From NCBI GenBank assembly GCA_011050675.1, contig DRFI01000020.1:1-64000 (forward strand): DNA of 64,000 nucleotides, in the 5' to 3' direction. The notes below the pieces were generated by a model that was not told the DNA's origin, did not search any database, and saw nothing but the letters and a program-made list of their open reading frames with translations. Of this stretch, positions 7,436 to 17,427 are shown one piece after another. Position 1 is the stretch's first letter. Every line of letters begins with the position of its first letter. Source of the stretch: Maribacter sp. GTDB lineage: Bacteria > Bacteroidota > Bacteroidia > Flavobacteriales > Flavobacteriaceae. The translations under genes were made by a program, and so were the position numbers.

Positions 7436-9082
7436 TTACTTTATAGTTACAGATTCAGTATATATTTTTTTATTTGTAGTTATCTCTACAACATATAAGC
7501 CTTTTGACATCTTACTTATTTTTATTGTGTCTTTTCTACTTCTTTTTACCAATTCACCAATGTTATTATAGAATTTCACACTCTTTAAACGTTCATTCTT
7601 ATTAACAGCTATAGTAATAAGCTTGCTATCTTCTAAATACGTAAGGATTTTACTTTCTTGACCTGATTTATTTTTAACAACATTTGGTGTTACAATACCT
7701 GTTTTGTTTATCGTAAAATAATCATCGATTTCATTATTTTCCCGTATAAACTTGACAATCAAATTTTGACCTCCTTTACCATCATCTTCTACTTCCATAA
7801 CACAAGAACCTAGCTGATTTAAGGATAGATACATAGCTTGGTGATTTAATTCCCCTCCTGATATTTGACCTGCAGAACCGGTAGTTATATAAACAGCTCC
7901 TTCCGTCGCTTCTATACTTTTTTCGTATGCACCATTGCTGTCCGTTTTTCCATCTCCATGACCTGTTGAACCGACGGTATGGCCACCTTTAGAAATTTCA
8001 TCTGGATTAAAAGTATTTGCAAAACCTTGGTGTCCGTTTAAAAAATAAGAACGCTCGTAAGAATGACTATGACCATTTAAAACTAAGTCAACCCCATTAG
8101 CTTCTAACATCGGCATAAAGTTTTCTCTCATTTCAATAGGTCTATGATCTTCATCAGAATCATGAGACCCCTTGGAATATGCTGGATGATGAAATAACGT
8201 TACAATCCAATCATTTTTAGTATTCTGAATATCTGTTAGGGCCCAATTATACATAGCCCCCCCAACTTCACGACTAGAATGATGAGAATCTAATATTATA
8301 AAATGAATGTTGGCATAATCAAAAGAATAATAGGCTTCTGTACCCGAAGCTGTACCTCCTGCTTCTCCTTCTGTAGGGAAAGTGAAAATATCATAATAAG
8401 GACCGGATTGTGTTGCAGAATCTGCTGATTGACCATCATGGTTTCCTAAGCATGACCAAGCTACAGATTTCTTGAACATATCTCCATAAACATCAAAAAA
8501 GGCATTTTGATATTCTGCATCTTTACCAGTGTTATAAGCGTTATCACCCAAAAATAACATCATGTCAGTTTTACCATTGTTTATTGGAGCGTTGGCTACA
8601 TAATCATAATAAGCATCTCGCACTTCTCTTTGACTATTGTTTGCCGTACCAGGATCGCCTAAAATCCATGCACGCACAAATTGTTTTGTTCCAATAGCAG
8701 GCGCTGTTATCACATACATATCTCCGGTAAGATCTTGAGATAAAACCCCTTTATTATTACCAATATTGAAATAGTATTTCGTATTCGGAGTTAAACCAGA
8801 TAAAGTCACTTGATGATCAGTAATCAAGGTAAGATTCTTTTCGGTCTTCGTTAATGAACTAAATAATGTACCATAATTAACAACAGATTCTGTTGCAATA
8901 TTTGTTCTCCATTTTACAATTACACTAGTTGGTGTACCACTTTGTAAGTACGGTCCTCTTTCCACATTAATAGATGTAGTACTATGTATAGAATTAACAT
9001 CTGCAGTAGCTATTGGTTCCGTTTGCGAAAATGAATATACAGTAAAAAGCATCATTACTATTTGGGTAATTTTCTTCATCAT
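7436..9082 (-). CDS. Secreted purple acid phosphatase with T9SS tail
   Basis: 548-residue metallophosphoesterase. After a signal peptide comes a fibronectin-III-like purple-acid-phosphatase N domain (VERGPYLQSGTPTSVIVKW near 40-58). The catalytic domain has the binuclear metal motifs GDPG, GDNAY, GNHDG, FHHPAYS and GHSHSYERS. The last 75 or so residues (ending KGLYVVEITTNKKIYTES) match the Por-secretion sorting domain, so export through the type IX system to the cell surface is predicted. It would release phosphate from monoesters outside the cell. It begins five bases after the TPR gene stop, indicating co-transcription. Confidence 0.9.
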   Translation of the reverse strand: MMKKITQIVMMLFTVYSFSQTEPIATADVNSIHSTTSINVERGPYLQSGTPTSVIVKWRTNIATESVVNYGTLFSSLTKTEKNLTLITDHQVTLSGLTPNTKYYFNIGNNKGVLSQDLTGDMYVITAPAIGTKQFVRAWILGDPGTANNSQREVRDAYYDYVANAPINNGKTDMMLFLGDNAYNTGKDAEYQNAFFDVYGDMFKKSVAWSCLGNHDGQSADSATQSGPYYDIFTFPTEGEAGGTASGTEAYYSFDYANIHFIILDSHHSSREVGGAMYNWALTDIQNTKNDWIVTLFHHPAYSKGSHDSDEDHRPIEMRENFMPMLEANGVDLVLNGHSHSYERSYFLNGHQGFANTFNPDEISKGGHTVGSTGHGDGKTDSNGAYEKSIEATEGAVYITTGSAGQISGGELNHQAMYLSLNQLGSCVMEVEDDGKGGQNLIVKFIRENNEIDDYFTINKTGIVTPNVVKNKSGQESKILTYLEDSKLITIAVNKNERLKSVKFYNNIGELVKRSRKDTIKISKMSKGLYVVEITTNKKIYTESVTIK

Positions 9083-9087
9083 AATGT

Positions 9088-9930
9088 CTAATTGTTAATA
9101 GTGCTTTCTAAGCTTTTAATTTGTTGTTTTAATTCCAAAATTGAATCCATATTTTTAAACTTAGCATCCAATTTCTCTATTGTAGCGGTAGCTAGTTTCA
9201 AAGATATGTTCGCATCTTTTGATTTATTAATTGATACTAAATACGCCGCTTTTTGATAATACCAGAACTCTTTTCTTTGGTATTCAAGAATAAAATAATT
9301 GTATTGTTCTATTGTTTTTTCAACTTGGCCAGAGTCTTTTAAGTACTCCAATTTTTTAACCTGAAGTGATAATGTATTTTCGCCAACTTTTGTTAATCCA
9401 AAATCTATAACATCAATTGCCTTTGAGAAATTCTTATTGTTTTCTGCCAATATGATACTAGTATATTCCAAGATGTCTTCTGGTCGAATATCAACCATAG
9501 TTTTCATAACATAATGGTAAGCGGCTATAGATTCTTTATACGCTTCTATCTTGAATAATATTTGAGCTTCAAGTTTTTTAGCTTTTACATTTATACTGTC
9601 TACTTCTAAGTAGGCAGTTATACTTGACAAAGCATTCTTGTAGTCTTCGGATAAATAATTAACCTCAGCAATTCTATACATTAAGACTTTATCTGTGTTT
9701 CCTAAAGATGTAGATCTAAGATAATCTTCCATTGCTTTATTGAATTCAACATGTTGTTGATATAAAAAACCTCTTTCGTAGTATAACTTAAAGTCATTAG
9801 GGTTTTCAACTATCTCTTTTGTTTTTTGATTTATTCGTTTAGTTAAATCTCCATGAGAAAAAACTTGAACAGATAATAAAAGAAATGTGATTATAACTAG
9901 TGCTCTATGCGTTACTGGTTTTGAAATCAT
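9088..9930 (-). CDS. Tetratricopeptide-repeat protein, exported
   Basis: 280 residues with a signal peptide (leader ending SVQVFSHG). At least three TPR-like helical pairs are visible between about residues 35 and 150, for example YERGFLYQQHVEFNKAMEDY and YRIAEVNYLSEDYKNALSSI. There are no catalytic motifs. The protein probably scaffolds or chaperones a partner in the periplasm. Only five bases separate it from the downstream phosphatase gene, so that surface enzyme is the most likely partner. Confidence 0.8.
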   Translation of the reverse strand: MISKPVTHRALVIITFLLLSVQVFSHGDLTKRINQKTKEIVENPNDFKLYYERGFLYQQHVEFNKAMEDYLRSTSLGNTDKVLMYRIAEVNYLSEDYKNALSSITAYLEVDSINVKAKKLEAQILFKIEAYKESIAAYHYVMKTMVDIRPEDILEYTSIILAENNKNFSKAIDVIDFGLTKVGENTLSLQVKKLEYLKDSGQVEKTIEQYNYFILEYQRKEFWYYQKAAYLVSINKSKDANISLKLATATIEKLDAKFKNMDSILELKQQIKSLESTINN

Positions 9931-9972
9931 TTTTTTATAAAATATTTTAATTACTTGTGTTTTGTAAGACTA

Positions 9973-11001
9973 TTACTCTCTTAATTTCTTTTGCATATCT
10001 GTAGCACTTTTAATGTGTTGCTTATGCGTTTTAAGCTCAAATTCTTCAAGGATATCTGCAACCTTAATATCAGGAGATAGGCTTTCAATTATTGACCATT
10101 CTTCTTCATCGTAATTAGTAATCTTTACTTTTCTTCCATATTTAGCATGAATAGCTTTGAATTTCTTTATGTATGGCCATGTGTGTAAAAATGCTTTATC
10201 AAGATTTAATGGCGCTATTGCCCAATACTTGTCCCAGAACCCGGTTTTTGCAACTTCATCACCAGTTACATCACATATTTTAGCTGTACCATTAATTGTA
10301 CTAGACACTACACAATATTTGTTTTGCCAAGCCCTAGTATTAATCGCTTTTCCTCCAGAATATGCGGAACAGAAAAATACAATCTCAGCTCCTTTTTCCT
10401 TCAGCTTTTCCCATCCATCATTCCATTCAAGGTCAAAGCAAATTTGCACCCCAATTGTTCCGAAATCAGTTTTAAATACTGGTGGTTCGAGTGGACCTGG
10501 TGTAATTCCCTTACCCATCTCTCCTTCAGTAGTATGTGTTTTTCGGTATTCGCCTACTATTTCTCCATCCCTATCGATAACAACAGCAGCATTATAATAC
10601 TTACCATCCTCAGTTGTATAAAGTGGGCAAATTATATATGTGTTATGCTTCTTGGCAAATTCAGAAAACTTACTAGTTATTTTCCCCAAAGGTTCTTCTG
10701 CAACTTCCGCTATCAATTTCTTTTCTGAAATATGGAAAAATGGGAAAACTTCAGGAAGACATATTAGATCAGGGTTATAGTTGACAATATCTGCCATATG
10801 ACCTAAAACTTCTTCAACCATCTCTTCATGATTAACTGCATCAATTTTTGTTAAAGTAAGAGTAGCTATCCACACTTCTCTTGGCAACTTTATAGGTAAC
10901 GAGTTTTCTTTACTATTAGAGGCTATTGCTGCCGAAGGAGCAAGTGTAATGCCTGCACCTAGGCCAAGTGCTGAGTTTCTTATAAAATTTCGTCGTTCCA
11001 T
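9973..11001 (-). CDS. Carbon-nitrogen hydrolase (nitrilase superfamily), Tat-exported
   Basis: 342 residues. The leader MERRNFIRNSALGLG has the twin-arginine pattern and ends near AIA, so a folded enzyme would reach the periplasm. The catalytic triad of the nitrilase superfamily is visible: Glu in LPEVFPF (near 84), Lys in YRKTHTTEGE (near 155) and Cys in VQICFDLEW (near 187). Members hydrolyse amides, carbamoyl groups or nitriles. In this train of an M20 hydrolase and an amidohydrolase it is the third enzyme able to cut C-N bonds, which hints at an amide-bearing substrate. A dozen GGKA-type small residues near 215 match the family's oligomer region only loosely. Confidence 0.87.
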   Translation of the reverse strand: MERRNFIRNSALGLGAGITLAPSAAIASNSKENSLPIKLPREVWIATLTLTKIDAVNHEEMVEEVLGHMADIVNYNPDLICLPEVFPFFHISEKKLIAEVAEEPLGKITSKFSEFAKKHNTYIICPLYTTEDGKYYNAAVVIDRDGEIVGEYRKTHTTEGEMGKGITPGPLEPPVFKTDFGTIGVQICFDLEWNDGWEKLKEKGAEIVFFCSAYSGGKAINTRAWQNKYCVVSSTINGTAKICDVTGDEVAKTGFWDKYWAIAPLNLDKAFLHTWPYIKKFKAIHAKYGRKVKITNYDEEEWSIIESLSPDIKVADILEEFELKTHKQHIKSATDMQKKLRE

Positions 11002-11041
11002 ATGTTTTATTTGAAGTTGTTAAGAAATCATGTTTACCGAA

Positions 11042-12712
11042 TTAATAACTTTCTATTGCTCCTATATCAGGTGCATGTCCTTTATATAATAAACTTACCG
11101 GTGCTTTATCTTTCCATTGTATCGCGTTCTCTAAAATCATATAACCCGTGTCATAATCAATACTTTTTATCTGAACTTCATTATCCCCAACACGAATAAT
11201 ATCTCCTTCAACAATACTAAAGCCATCAGTAAAGAAATAAGGATCCTTGACTTTCAAGACAATGCTTGTATCACCTGCACCAATTGCATAGGTCAAAAAT
11301 GCACCTGCATCTATACAAGTACTATCTTCTGACAATCTATAATCGTCTTTCACAATATGTTTTAGGTTGGGATTTTTAATTTTAAATAGCGGATTTCCTT
11401 GAATATTATTCTGAATATAATCTGGATATGTTTGTTCAAATGCATTTAAAGTAAACCCTTTATCTTCCTTTCCTATAAAAAATACCTCTTCATCTTTATT
11501 ACTCTGAGCTGTTATGTTATTATTATAAAAACGGGTTTCGCTGGGATTGCTAGAGGAGCTAAAAGCAACTTGAACACTTGGTACATCTCTTTTTGTATGT
11601 GCATCCTTAAATATTCTATTTGCATAAAATATATTATTCATGAAGATATTATTGTAAAATTCAGTGTGTAAGTTATGTGACACCTTAACTCCCGGTCCAC
11701 TGCCATAGCGTCCTTTTCCTCCATTGGAATAGACCGTGTTATTGTAAAAACGGTTACTATAATTGAAGGCTGCTTCTGGAGAATCATCGCCACCGCCAAC
11801 CTTACCATATCCACAAATATCCATACCACCTTCACAGCCTGCGAAAATATTATTTCGCATTATACATTTTACCCCTGCAAATTGTACTCCCCAACTTGCC
11901 GGTGGTTCTTTACCTTTGTAAAGTCCTTCTCTGTGTGAATTTGGTCCAAACAGATTATTTTCAATAAGAATATGTTCGCTCTTTCTGTAGGGAGCAGACC
12001 ATTCTCTGTCACGTGTAGCAAATATCTCAAGTAACTTTTGGTTTGGATTAATCAATATATTGTTCCGAATGGCTGAATCATGAACACCCATAAAGACTAG
12101 ACAGGTATGAGATGCCGTATCAAAAGTATTACCCTCTATTAGATGAAAACTACCCCCTTGAATAGAAAGTAGGTCGGTTCCATTTTTTACTATATTATTT
12201 TTAAAAAGAAAATAATCGCCCATGTCTTTCAACTGACAAGATTCCCACATTGTACTGTTTTCAAATTCACAGTTTTCAACCTTAATATGCGATGAAGCTT
12301 TTATGGACATAAATTGAGGGCAATCCTTAAATATTAATCCGTCTATTGCAATGTATTCCTTTTGGTCAATCCAAATGGCTGGAGCTAACAGATCCCCTGT
12401 AAACTGTACTACTTCGTTTTCATAATTTTTAAATACAATGTAATTGTTTTCCTCACCTGAATATTGAGGACTAAGTTGTTCGTTAAATATGCCCTCCCGA
12501 ATCAACACCTGAGTACCTGCCGTGGCAGCATTGGCAGCCGATTCTAATGTCTTATACGCATTTCCATCAGATCCATTACAGTTACGATTAGAAACAGAGT
12601 AATTACCCTTACAGTCAGCTGCTAATAATGAATCCACATAAACTACTTGCGCATACGAATGCATGCTGCTTATTAGCGCAAAAAAAAGTAGTATTAAATA
12701 AGAATTTTTCAT
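11042..12712 (-). CDS. Secreted right-handed parallel beta-helix protein
   Basis: 556 residues with a signal peptide ending HSYAQ. Many short turns of the type 'IENNLF', 'IRNNILIN', 'FYNNTVY' and 'FYNNNIT' repeat between about 120 and 400, typical of PbH1 beta-helices. This fold houses polysaccharide lyases, epimerases and some hydrolases. The N-terminal stretch (YKTLESAANAATAGTQVLI) is the usual entry to such a helix. I see no PL6-type Lys/Arg signature like that of the alginate lyases at 55318 and 61800, so a lyase activity is possible but not shown. It follows the M20 gene in the train. Confidence 0.75.
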   Translation of the reverse strand: MKNSYLILLFFALISSMHSYAQVVYVDSLLAADCKGNYSVSNRNCNGSDGNAYKTLESAANAATAGTQVLIREGIFNEQLSPQYSGEENNYIVFKNYENEVVQFTGDLLAPAIWIDQKEYIAIDGLIFKDCPQFMSIKASSHIKVENCEFENSTMWESCQLKDMGDYFLFKNNIVKNGTDLLSIQGGSFHLIEGNTFDTASHTCLVFMGVHDSAIRNNILINPNQKLLEIFATRDREWSAPYRKSEHILIENNLFGPNSHREGLYKGKEPPASWGVQFAGVKCIMRNNIFAGCEGGMDICGYGKVGGGDDSPEAAFNYSNRFYNNTVYSNGGKGRYGSGPGVKVSHNLHTEFYNNIFMNNIFYANRIFKDAHTKRDVPSVQVAFSSSSNPSETRFYNNNITAQSNKDEEVFFIGKEDKGFTLNAFEQTYPDYIQNNIQGNPLFKIKNPNLKHIVKDDYRLSEDSTCIDAGAFLTYAIGAGDTSIVLKVKDPYFFTDGFSIVEGDIIRVGDNEVQIKSIDYDTGYMILENAIQWKDKAPVSLLYKGHAPDIGAIESY

Positions 12713-12783
12713 TTATTTTACAAATAATGCTTTAATAAATAAGACATCGCTCTTCGTTGATACAATCAAAAGAAAAGGATTAC

Positions 12784-13911
12784 TTATTGAGTGATGGCGT
12801 TTTTCTTTAAAAGTATATTGGTATAAATCTCTACCACTTTCTCTATCTTATCTATATAGCAAAACTCATCTGTTTGATGAGCCATTTCTGGTTGACCCGG
12901 ACCTAAAATAACCGTTGGTATACCTCCATATGCACCTTGTAGTACAGAGCCGTCAGTGAGATAGGGCAATGCTTTAGGATAGCCGGGAGTATTCTCTGAA
13001 ATACCACAAGCATTATATACCCTTTGAACAAAAGGATCTTTTTCTTCAGTGGAAACTGCTATTAAATCTGTTAAGGTTTCAATCGACACTTCTTTTCCTA
13101 GTTCGTTTTTAATTTTAGCTAAAAGCTTATCGTGATCTACCTTAGTTGTAGTTCTAGCATCTATGGTGAATTCAGCATAATCTGGTACCGAATTAATGTT
13201 TTGCCCACCAAAAACCTTTCCTACATTCACGGTAGGTAAACCAAGCAAATCATCCTCTTCAACTTCAAAATCAAATTGCTCAATTTTTGAAATAGCCTTG
13301 GCTGCTTTATAAATTGCATTTTCTCCTAAATGTGGCATAGAGGAATGAGCCGTGACCCCAGAAAATGAAAGATTGAGATAAAGTCCGCCTTTGTGACCAA
13401 TTGCCGGAATATTAGCAGTTGGTTCGCCAACCACAATACCACTTGCCTTACCTAGTCTGGGATATGTTTTTATTAAATCTTTAGCGCCTTGGCAACCCAA
13501 TTCTTCACCTGCTGTTAATACCAACCTCACACCACCTTCAGGAGACCCTAATGAGAAAGCATTTATCGCAGCTATAACCATAGCAGCAACTCCGCTTTTC
13601 ATATCACTTGATCCCCGTCCATATAATTTTCCGTTCTTCTCTTCTCCTCCAAAAGGATCTACTGACCATTTTTCAGCACCCAAAGGAACAGTATCAAAAT
13701 GCCCTGTAAAAACTATGGGTAAAACAGTCTCTGAAAATCCTTTTCCTGCAATTACATGTATTCGTTTACCTTCAAAAGGCACATGTTCGACATCAAAACC
13801 ATTTTCCTCCAATAATCCCCCAACATATTTAGCCGCAAAATACTCGTTGCCCGGAGGGTTAACGGTATCCATAGCTATGAGTCTTTTTGTAAGATCTAAA
13901 ACGTTAATCAT
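12784..13911 (-). CDS. M20-family amidohydrolase (ArgE/DapE/ACY1-like)
   Basis: 375-residue cytosolic enzyme, no leader. Zn-ligand motifs of the M20 family are present: GHFDTVP near 71, GRGSSDMKSG near 95 with the bridging Asp, the catalytic EE in TAGEELGCQGA near 135, GEPT near 160 and a C-terminal His in MAHQTDEF. A lid/dimerisation insert (residues about 175-285) is of normal size. Members cleave N-acyl or peptide bonds, for example N-acetylornithine or N-succinyl-diaminopimelate. The position inside a glycan-uptake train suggests an N-acyl catabolite. A 222-bp gap separates it from the upstream FAD oxidoreductase gene, so it may have its own promoter. Confidence 0.9.
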   Translation of the reverse strand: MINVLDLTKRLIAMDTVNPPGNEYFAAKYVGGLLEENGFDVEHVPFEGKRIHVIAGKGFSETVLPIVFTGHFDTVPLGAEKWSVDPFGGEEKNGKLYGRGSSDMKSGVAAMVIAAINAFSLGSPEGGVRLVLTAGEELGCQGAKDLIKTYPRLGKASGIVVGEPTANIPAIGHKGGLYLNLSFSGVTAHSSMPHLGENAIYKAAKAISKIEQFDFEVEEDDLLGLPTVNVGKVFGGQNINSVPDYAEFTIDARTTTKVDHDKLLAKIKNELGKEVSIETLTDLIAVSTEEKDPFVQRVYNACGISENTPGYPKALPYLTDGSVLQGAYGGIPTVILGPGQPEMAHQTDEFCYIDKIEKVVEIYTNILLKKNAITQ

Positions 13912-14133
13912 AATTTGAAATCTTTTTAATTTTTAATATAGCCCCTGATCAAACACATTATATAACTAGTACTGCCTAATAAAATACCTACAATCAACTA
14001 TTACATAGGATTCGTTCTCATCTAACGATTAGCGTTACTAATAACTATACAAAGTAAATATTTGAATTAATGGTTTTCTTTTATGCTATGAATTATTTGT
14101 GTTTTTGACAATACTGTATCGGTATATGCTTAT

Positions 14134-15831
14134 TTACTCTAACCTTTGACCATCTTTGAGTAATTTCTCTCTCAAATTAGAATAAGGTACCTCTTGAACA
14201 TTTAAATTCGCATCTATAGCAAGTGAGGCTGCCGTGGCCGCTGATTGTCCAAGAACCATAAAAACCGGTTCCATTCGTATCGACCCAAAGGCAATGTGCG
14301 TAGAACTAACACATACAGGGACAATAAGATTAGTACATTCCTCTTTTCTTGGCACTATAGATCTATAACTAATAGGATAGGGTTCAAAGCCATGAGCCTC
14401 AACGTTCCCTTCATTTTGCACATAGCCATTGGCGTCGACATAACGCTGTACATTATGCGAATCCATACCATAAGCAGCCATACCAATTGCGTCCTCGGCT
14501 ACTACTAAGGCCTCACAATTTTGTTGAGTCATTACATAGTCACTCATCATTCTTCTTGCTTCCCGAATATAGAGTTGTTGTTGCCAACCGTCAGGTCTTT
14601 CAAATTCGTCTCTAGAAGTCCCCCATTTTGATGCTTCCTCTCGTACAATCTCAGGTACCCTCGGATGGTTAGCCAAGGTCCACATCAAACCCATTTGATA
14701 ATTCCTGTGATCTTCGATAATCTTTTCGCGTTCTGCATAAGTGGCCTCTGGGTAATCATAATTCTTGCCAATAAAGTCTGTAGAAAATCCAAATTTATTG
14801 TTAGTATCCGTTTTCCGATTTGGCATGCTACTATTTATCCAAGGCAACAATGTTTTGCTATTCCTGTACATTTCTGTTACAAGGCCTTTTCTAGCTTCAT
14901 AATTACGGAAAAGCAACTCATAATTAATCTCATCATAATCATAAGGCTTTTGGAAAGGAATACGATTTTCGGGATTATCTGTTAGACACATCCTAAAACA
15001 ATAGGCCTGTATTTTGTTATCAGCTTCCCCTTCTAGTCCCGGTTTGTCATTAACATTTGGTAAAAGACCACTCGTTGGATCTCCCTTTTGCAAGTACGGA
15101 TCAACGCCCGGAATGAGGTTATGGTTAAATGCATTTATGGAAACAATACCGGTCAAAGACCTATTTATACTATTGGCCTGTACCCCATTTAAGGTTTCAC
15201 CATATTCATCGTTAGCTTCACGACCGATGGCATAGGATATTCCAGCTGATGCCATTAAATCTCCCTCATAAGTTGCATCCAAATAAACTTTTCCAATAAA
15301 TATTTTACCACTTTCCATGGTAATCGACTCAATTTTTCCATTTATCTTTTTGACACCAGAACTTCTGTTTAGCCTTTCGTTATAGACAATTTTAATCTTC
15401 TCCTTATCTATCATAGTCTTATATACAGAGAGGGCTGCGGAAGGTTCAAATGTCCACATAGATGCTTCTCCTTCATTTGTTCGAGTTTGCCCACCATCTA
15501 TATAATCTGAGCTTTTCTCCCATTTCCAATTACCCGGATCATCGTAATATTTTTTGATATTTTCGTAAAACTCTCTAGAAATTCCACCAATGGCCTGCTT
15601 ATTTCCTATATCGGTCTGTCCCAAACCCCCAGTGGTTAATCCGCCTATTCGATTGGTGGGTTCTATAAGCACTACGGACTTACCCAATCTACTGCTTTGA
15701 AGAGCTGCAGCAACTCCTGCAGAAGTTCCTCCATATATAACTACATCAAATTTGGTAACGTTAGTTGTTTTACTTGACTGTCCATTTGACGAAAAACAAA
15801 ATAAAAACATAAGACACAGCTTAAAAATCAT
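14134..15831 (-). CDS. FAD-dependent oxidoreductase (FAD_oxidored family), exported
   Basis: About 565 residues. The dinucleotide-binding start [20 protein letters not shown] and the following [14 protein letters not shown] are hallmarks of the PF12831-type family often found in glycan loci. A frame open to 15885 adds 18 residues, but the start at 15831 gives a clean signal peptide ([17 protein letters not shown]), so I prefer it. The protein would act in the periplasm, probably oxidising or isomerising a sugar derivative; the true substrate of this family is mostly unknown. It lies 78 to 132 bp after the GH109-like gene's stop, in the same leftward order. Confidence 0.85.
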   Translation of the reverse strand: MIFKLCLMFLFCFSSNGQSSKTTNVTKFDVVIYGGTSAGVAAALQSSRLGKSVVLIEPTNRIGGLTTGGLGQTDIGNKQAIGGISREFYENIKKYYDDPGNWKWEKSSDYIDGGQTRTNEGEASMWTFEPSAALSVYKTMIDKEKIKIVYNERLNRSSGVKKINGKIESITMESGKIFIGKVYLDATYEGDLMASAGISYAIGREANDEYGETLNGVQANSINRSLTGIVSINAFNHNLIPGVDPYLQKGDPTSGLLPNVNDKPGLEGEADNKIQAYCFRMCLTDNPENRIPFQKPYDYDEINYELLFRNYEARKGLVTEMYRNSKTLLPWINSSMPNRKTDTNNKFGFSTDFIGKNYDYPEATYAEREKIIEDHRNYQMGLMWTLANHPRVPEIVREEASKWGTSRDEFERPDGWQQQLYIREARRMMSDYVMTQQNCEALVVAEDAIGMAAYGMDSHNVQRYVDANGYVQNEGNVEAHGFEPYPISYRSIVPRKEECTNLIVPVCVSSTHIAFGSIRMEPVFMVLGQSAATAASLAIDANLNVQEVPYSNLREKLLKDGQRLE

Positions 15832-15963
15832 TTTTGGTATTAAAAATTCCCTCACACATAATTTATTAACACTCATAATCATCAATTTTATCTTTTACAC
15901 TCTGTTTTTTAAGTCCTTATTCTCTGGCTCATCAATTAAAATGTTCATACAGAAAGGTAATCA

Positions 15964-17376
15964 CTAACTAATTATCCCTAAAGGTTGAGTTGTTTTCCAA
16001 TTTCCTCTTGTAAAGTCAGGAAACTCCTGTGGGGCACCGTTTTGTGCAACAGAAGCTTCACTTAACGCACCTACCGAACTCCAGTAACAACCTTCATAAA
16101 CGTTCTGATCTAAAGGTTCACCATTTCTTAAACACTCAATAATGCGATATCTCATTATAAAGTCCATTCCACCATGACCTCCCATTTTCTTTGCTAATTC
16201 TCCCAAACGTAAGTATAATGGATGCTCATACTTTTCAAAAATCTTTTGTAATTGCTCACCTTCTGCATATTCGTGGTGATTTTCAGGACCACCTTCTACG
16301 CCACCTTCTAAGGCAACACGAGTTGGGAAACCAGTAAGGGTTCCTTTTGTTCCTTGAATTAAGTTATGTCTCGTATAGGGTCTAGGGCTAGTTTCGTCCC
16401 ACTGAACCATAATTGTTCTACCTAAATTTGTTTTAATGATTGATGTATTTATATCTCCACCCTTAAAGTCTAATTTGTTCCATTTATGGTCAGGAGGAAA
16501 GTTATTAGCGGCATATAAATTTCTTCCTTTTCCTGGAGAAGAAAATGAGTTAATGAATTTGAAGTTATCTTCTCCCCTTGCCAAATTCATATATTGTGCA
16601 ACTGGTCCCAAACCATGTGTTGGATAAAGATTACCATCGCGGTTTGCATATTCATATGTTCGCCAAGAACCAGTACCACGTTCTACATCGTTCATCTGAA
16701 ATCTTAATTCATGTATATAGGCAGCCTCCCCATGAAGTAATTCTCCAATTACACCCTTTCTACACATGTTCAAATAGAGTAGTTCTTCTCTATTATAATT
16801 GACATTTTCCATCATCATACAATGCTTCTGGGTTTTCTCAGAAGTATCAACTATCTCCCACATTTCTTCTAAAGTCAAAGCAAGGGGAACTTCCACAAAA
16901 ACGTGTGCTCCGCTTTTCATAGCTTCAATAGCCATCGGTGCATGTAAAGACCATGGAGTACAAACGAAAACTGCATCTGGTTTCTCCTTTTTTAGCATTT
17001 TTTTCCAATCGTTTTCACCATCGGTATATAAAGTAATATCCTTATGTCGGGTTCCTGCACCATTCTCTCTACATGCTTTCGCAGATCTTTCTGCCAAATC
17101 TTTATATAAATCACTAATAGCAACTACCTCTGTTCCTTCAATAGCGGAAATTTGCTGTACATGTCCTGCTCCACGATCACCTACACCTATAAAAGCACAC
17201 CTAACCGTATCTAATTTTGGAGCTGAAAAACCACCCATATAAGTTGCTCCAGGTTTTGAAGCCGGTATACTGTTTAAATTATTGCCAAGAATTGAATTTG
17301 ACCATGCCGTGGCTGTTGCTAAACCCATGCCTGCAATGGATGTTTTTTTTATAAAATTTCTTCTATTCGAATTCAT
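15964..17376 (-). CDS. Gfo/Idh/MocA-family protein, GH109-like, Tat-exported
   Basis: 470 residues. The leader SNRRNFIKKTS is twin-arginine type. A Rossmann motif CAFIGVGDRGAGHVQ near 59-73 binds NAD. The residues GGHGGMDF (near 400), LDQNVYEGCYWSSV and GAPQEFPDFTRGNW match the GH109 branch (alpha-N-acetylgalactosaminidase type), where NAD stays bound and the hydride is returned in a glycoside-cleaving cycle. The EVPLAL stretch (near 155) holds the usual Lys/Glu region of Gfo proteins. Close by are FAD- and PQQ-dependent sugar oxidoreductases. GH109 is likely but a simple periplasmic dehydrogenase is not excluded. Confidence 0.82.
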   Translation of the reverse strand: MNSNRRNFIKKTSIAGMGLATATAWSNSILGNNLNSIPASKPGATYMGGFSAPKLDTVRCAFIGVGDRGAGHVQQISAIEGTEVVAISDLYKDLAERSAKACRENGAGTRHKDITLYTDGENDWKKMLKKEKPDAVFVCTPWSLHAPMAIEAMKSGAHVFVEVPLALTLEEMWEIVDTSEKTQKHCMMMENVNYNREELLYLNMCRKGVIGELLHGEAAYIHELRFQMNDVERGTGSWRTYEYANRDGNLYPTHGLGPVAQYMNLARGEDNFKFINSFSSPGKGRNLYAANNFPPDHKWNKLDFKGGDINTSIIKTNLGRTIMVQWDETSPRPYTRHNLIQGTKGTLTGFPTRVALEGGVEGGPENHHEYAEGEQLQKIFEKYEHPLYLRLGELAKKMGGHGGMDFIMRYRIIECLRNGEPLDQNVYEGCYWSSVGALSEASVAQNGAPQEFPDFTRGNWKTTQPLGIIS

Positions 17377-17427
17377 GATATATGTTTTATATATTAAATA
17401 TTTTATTTCTAACTAGTTTAGTATTAG

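Noticed and set aside
10157-10597. 146-codon frame opposite the nitrilase-family gene.
   Set aside because: Fully antisense to a gene with a complete catalytic triad; composition is that of a shadow frame.
16799-17242. 147-codon frame opposite the GH109-like gene.
   Set aside because: Antisense shadow; no signal, no family pattern.
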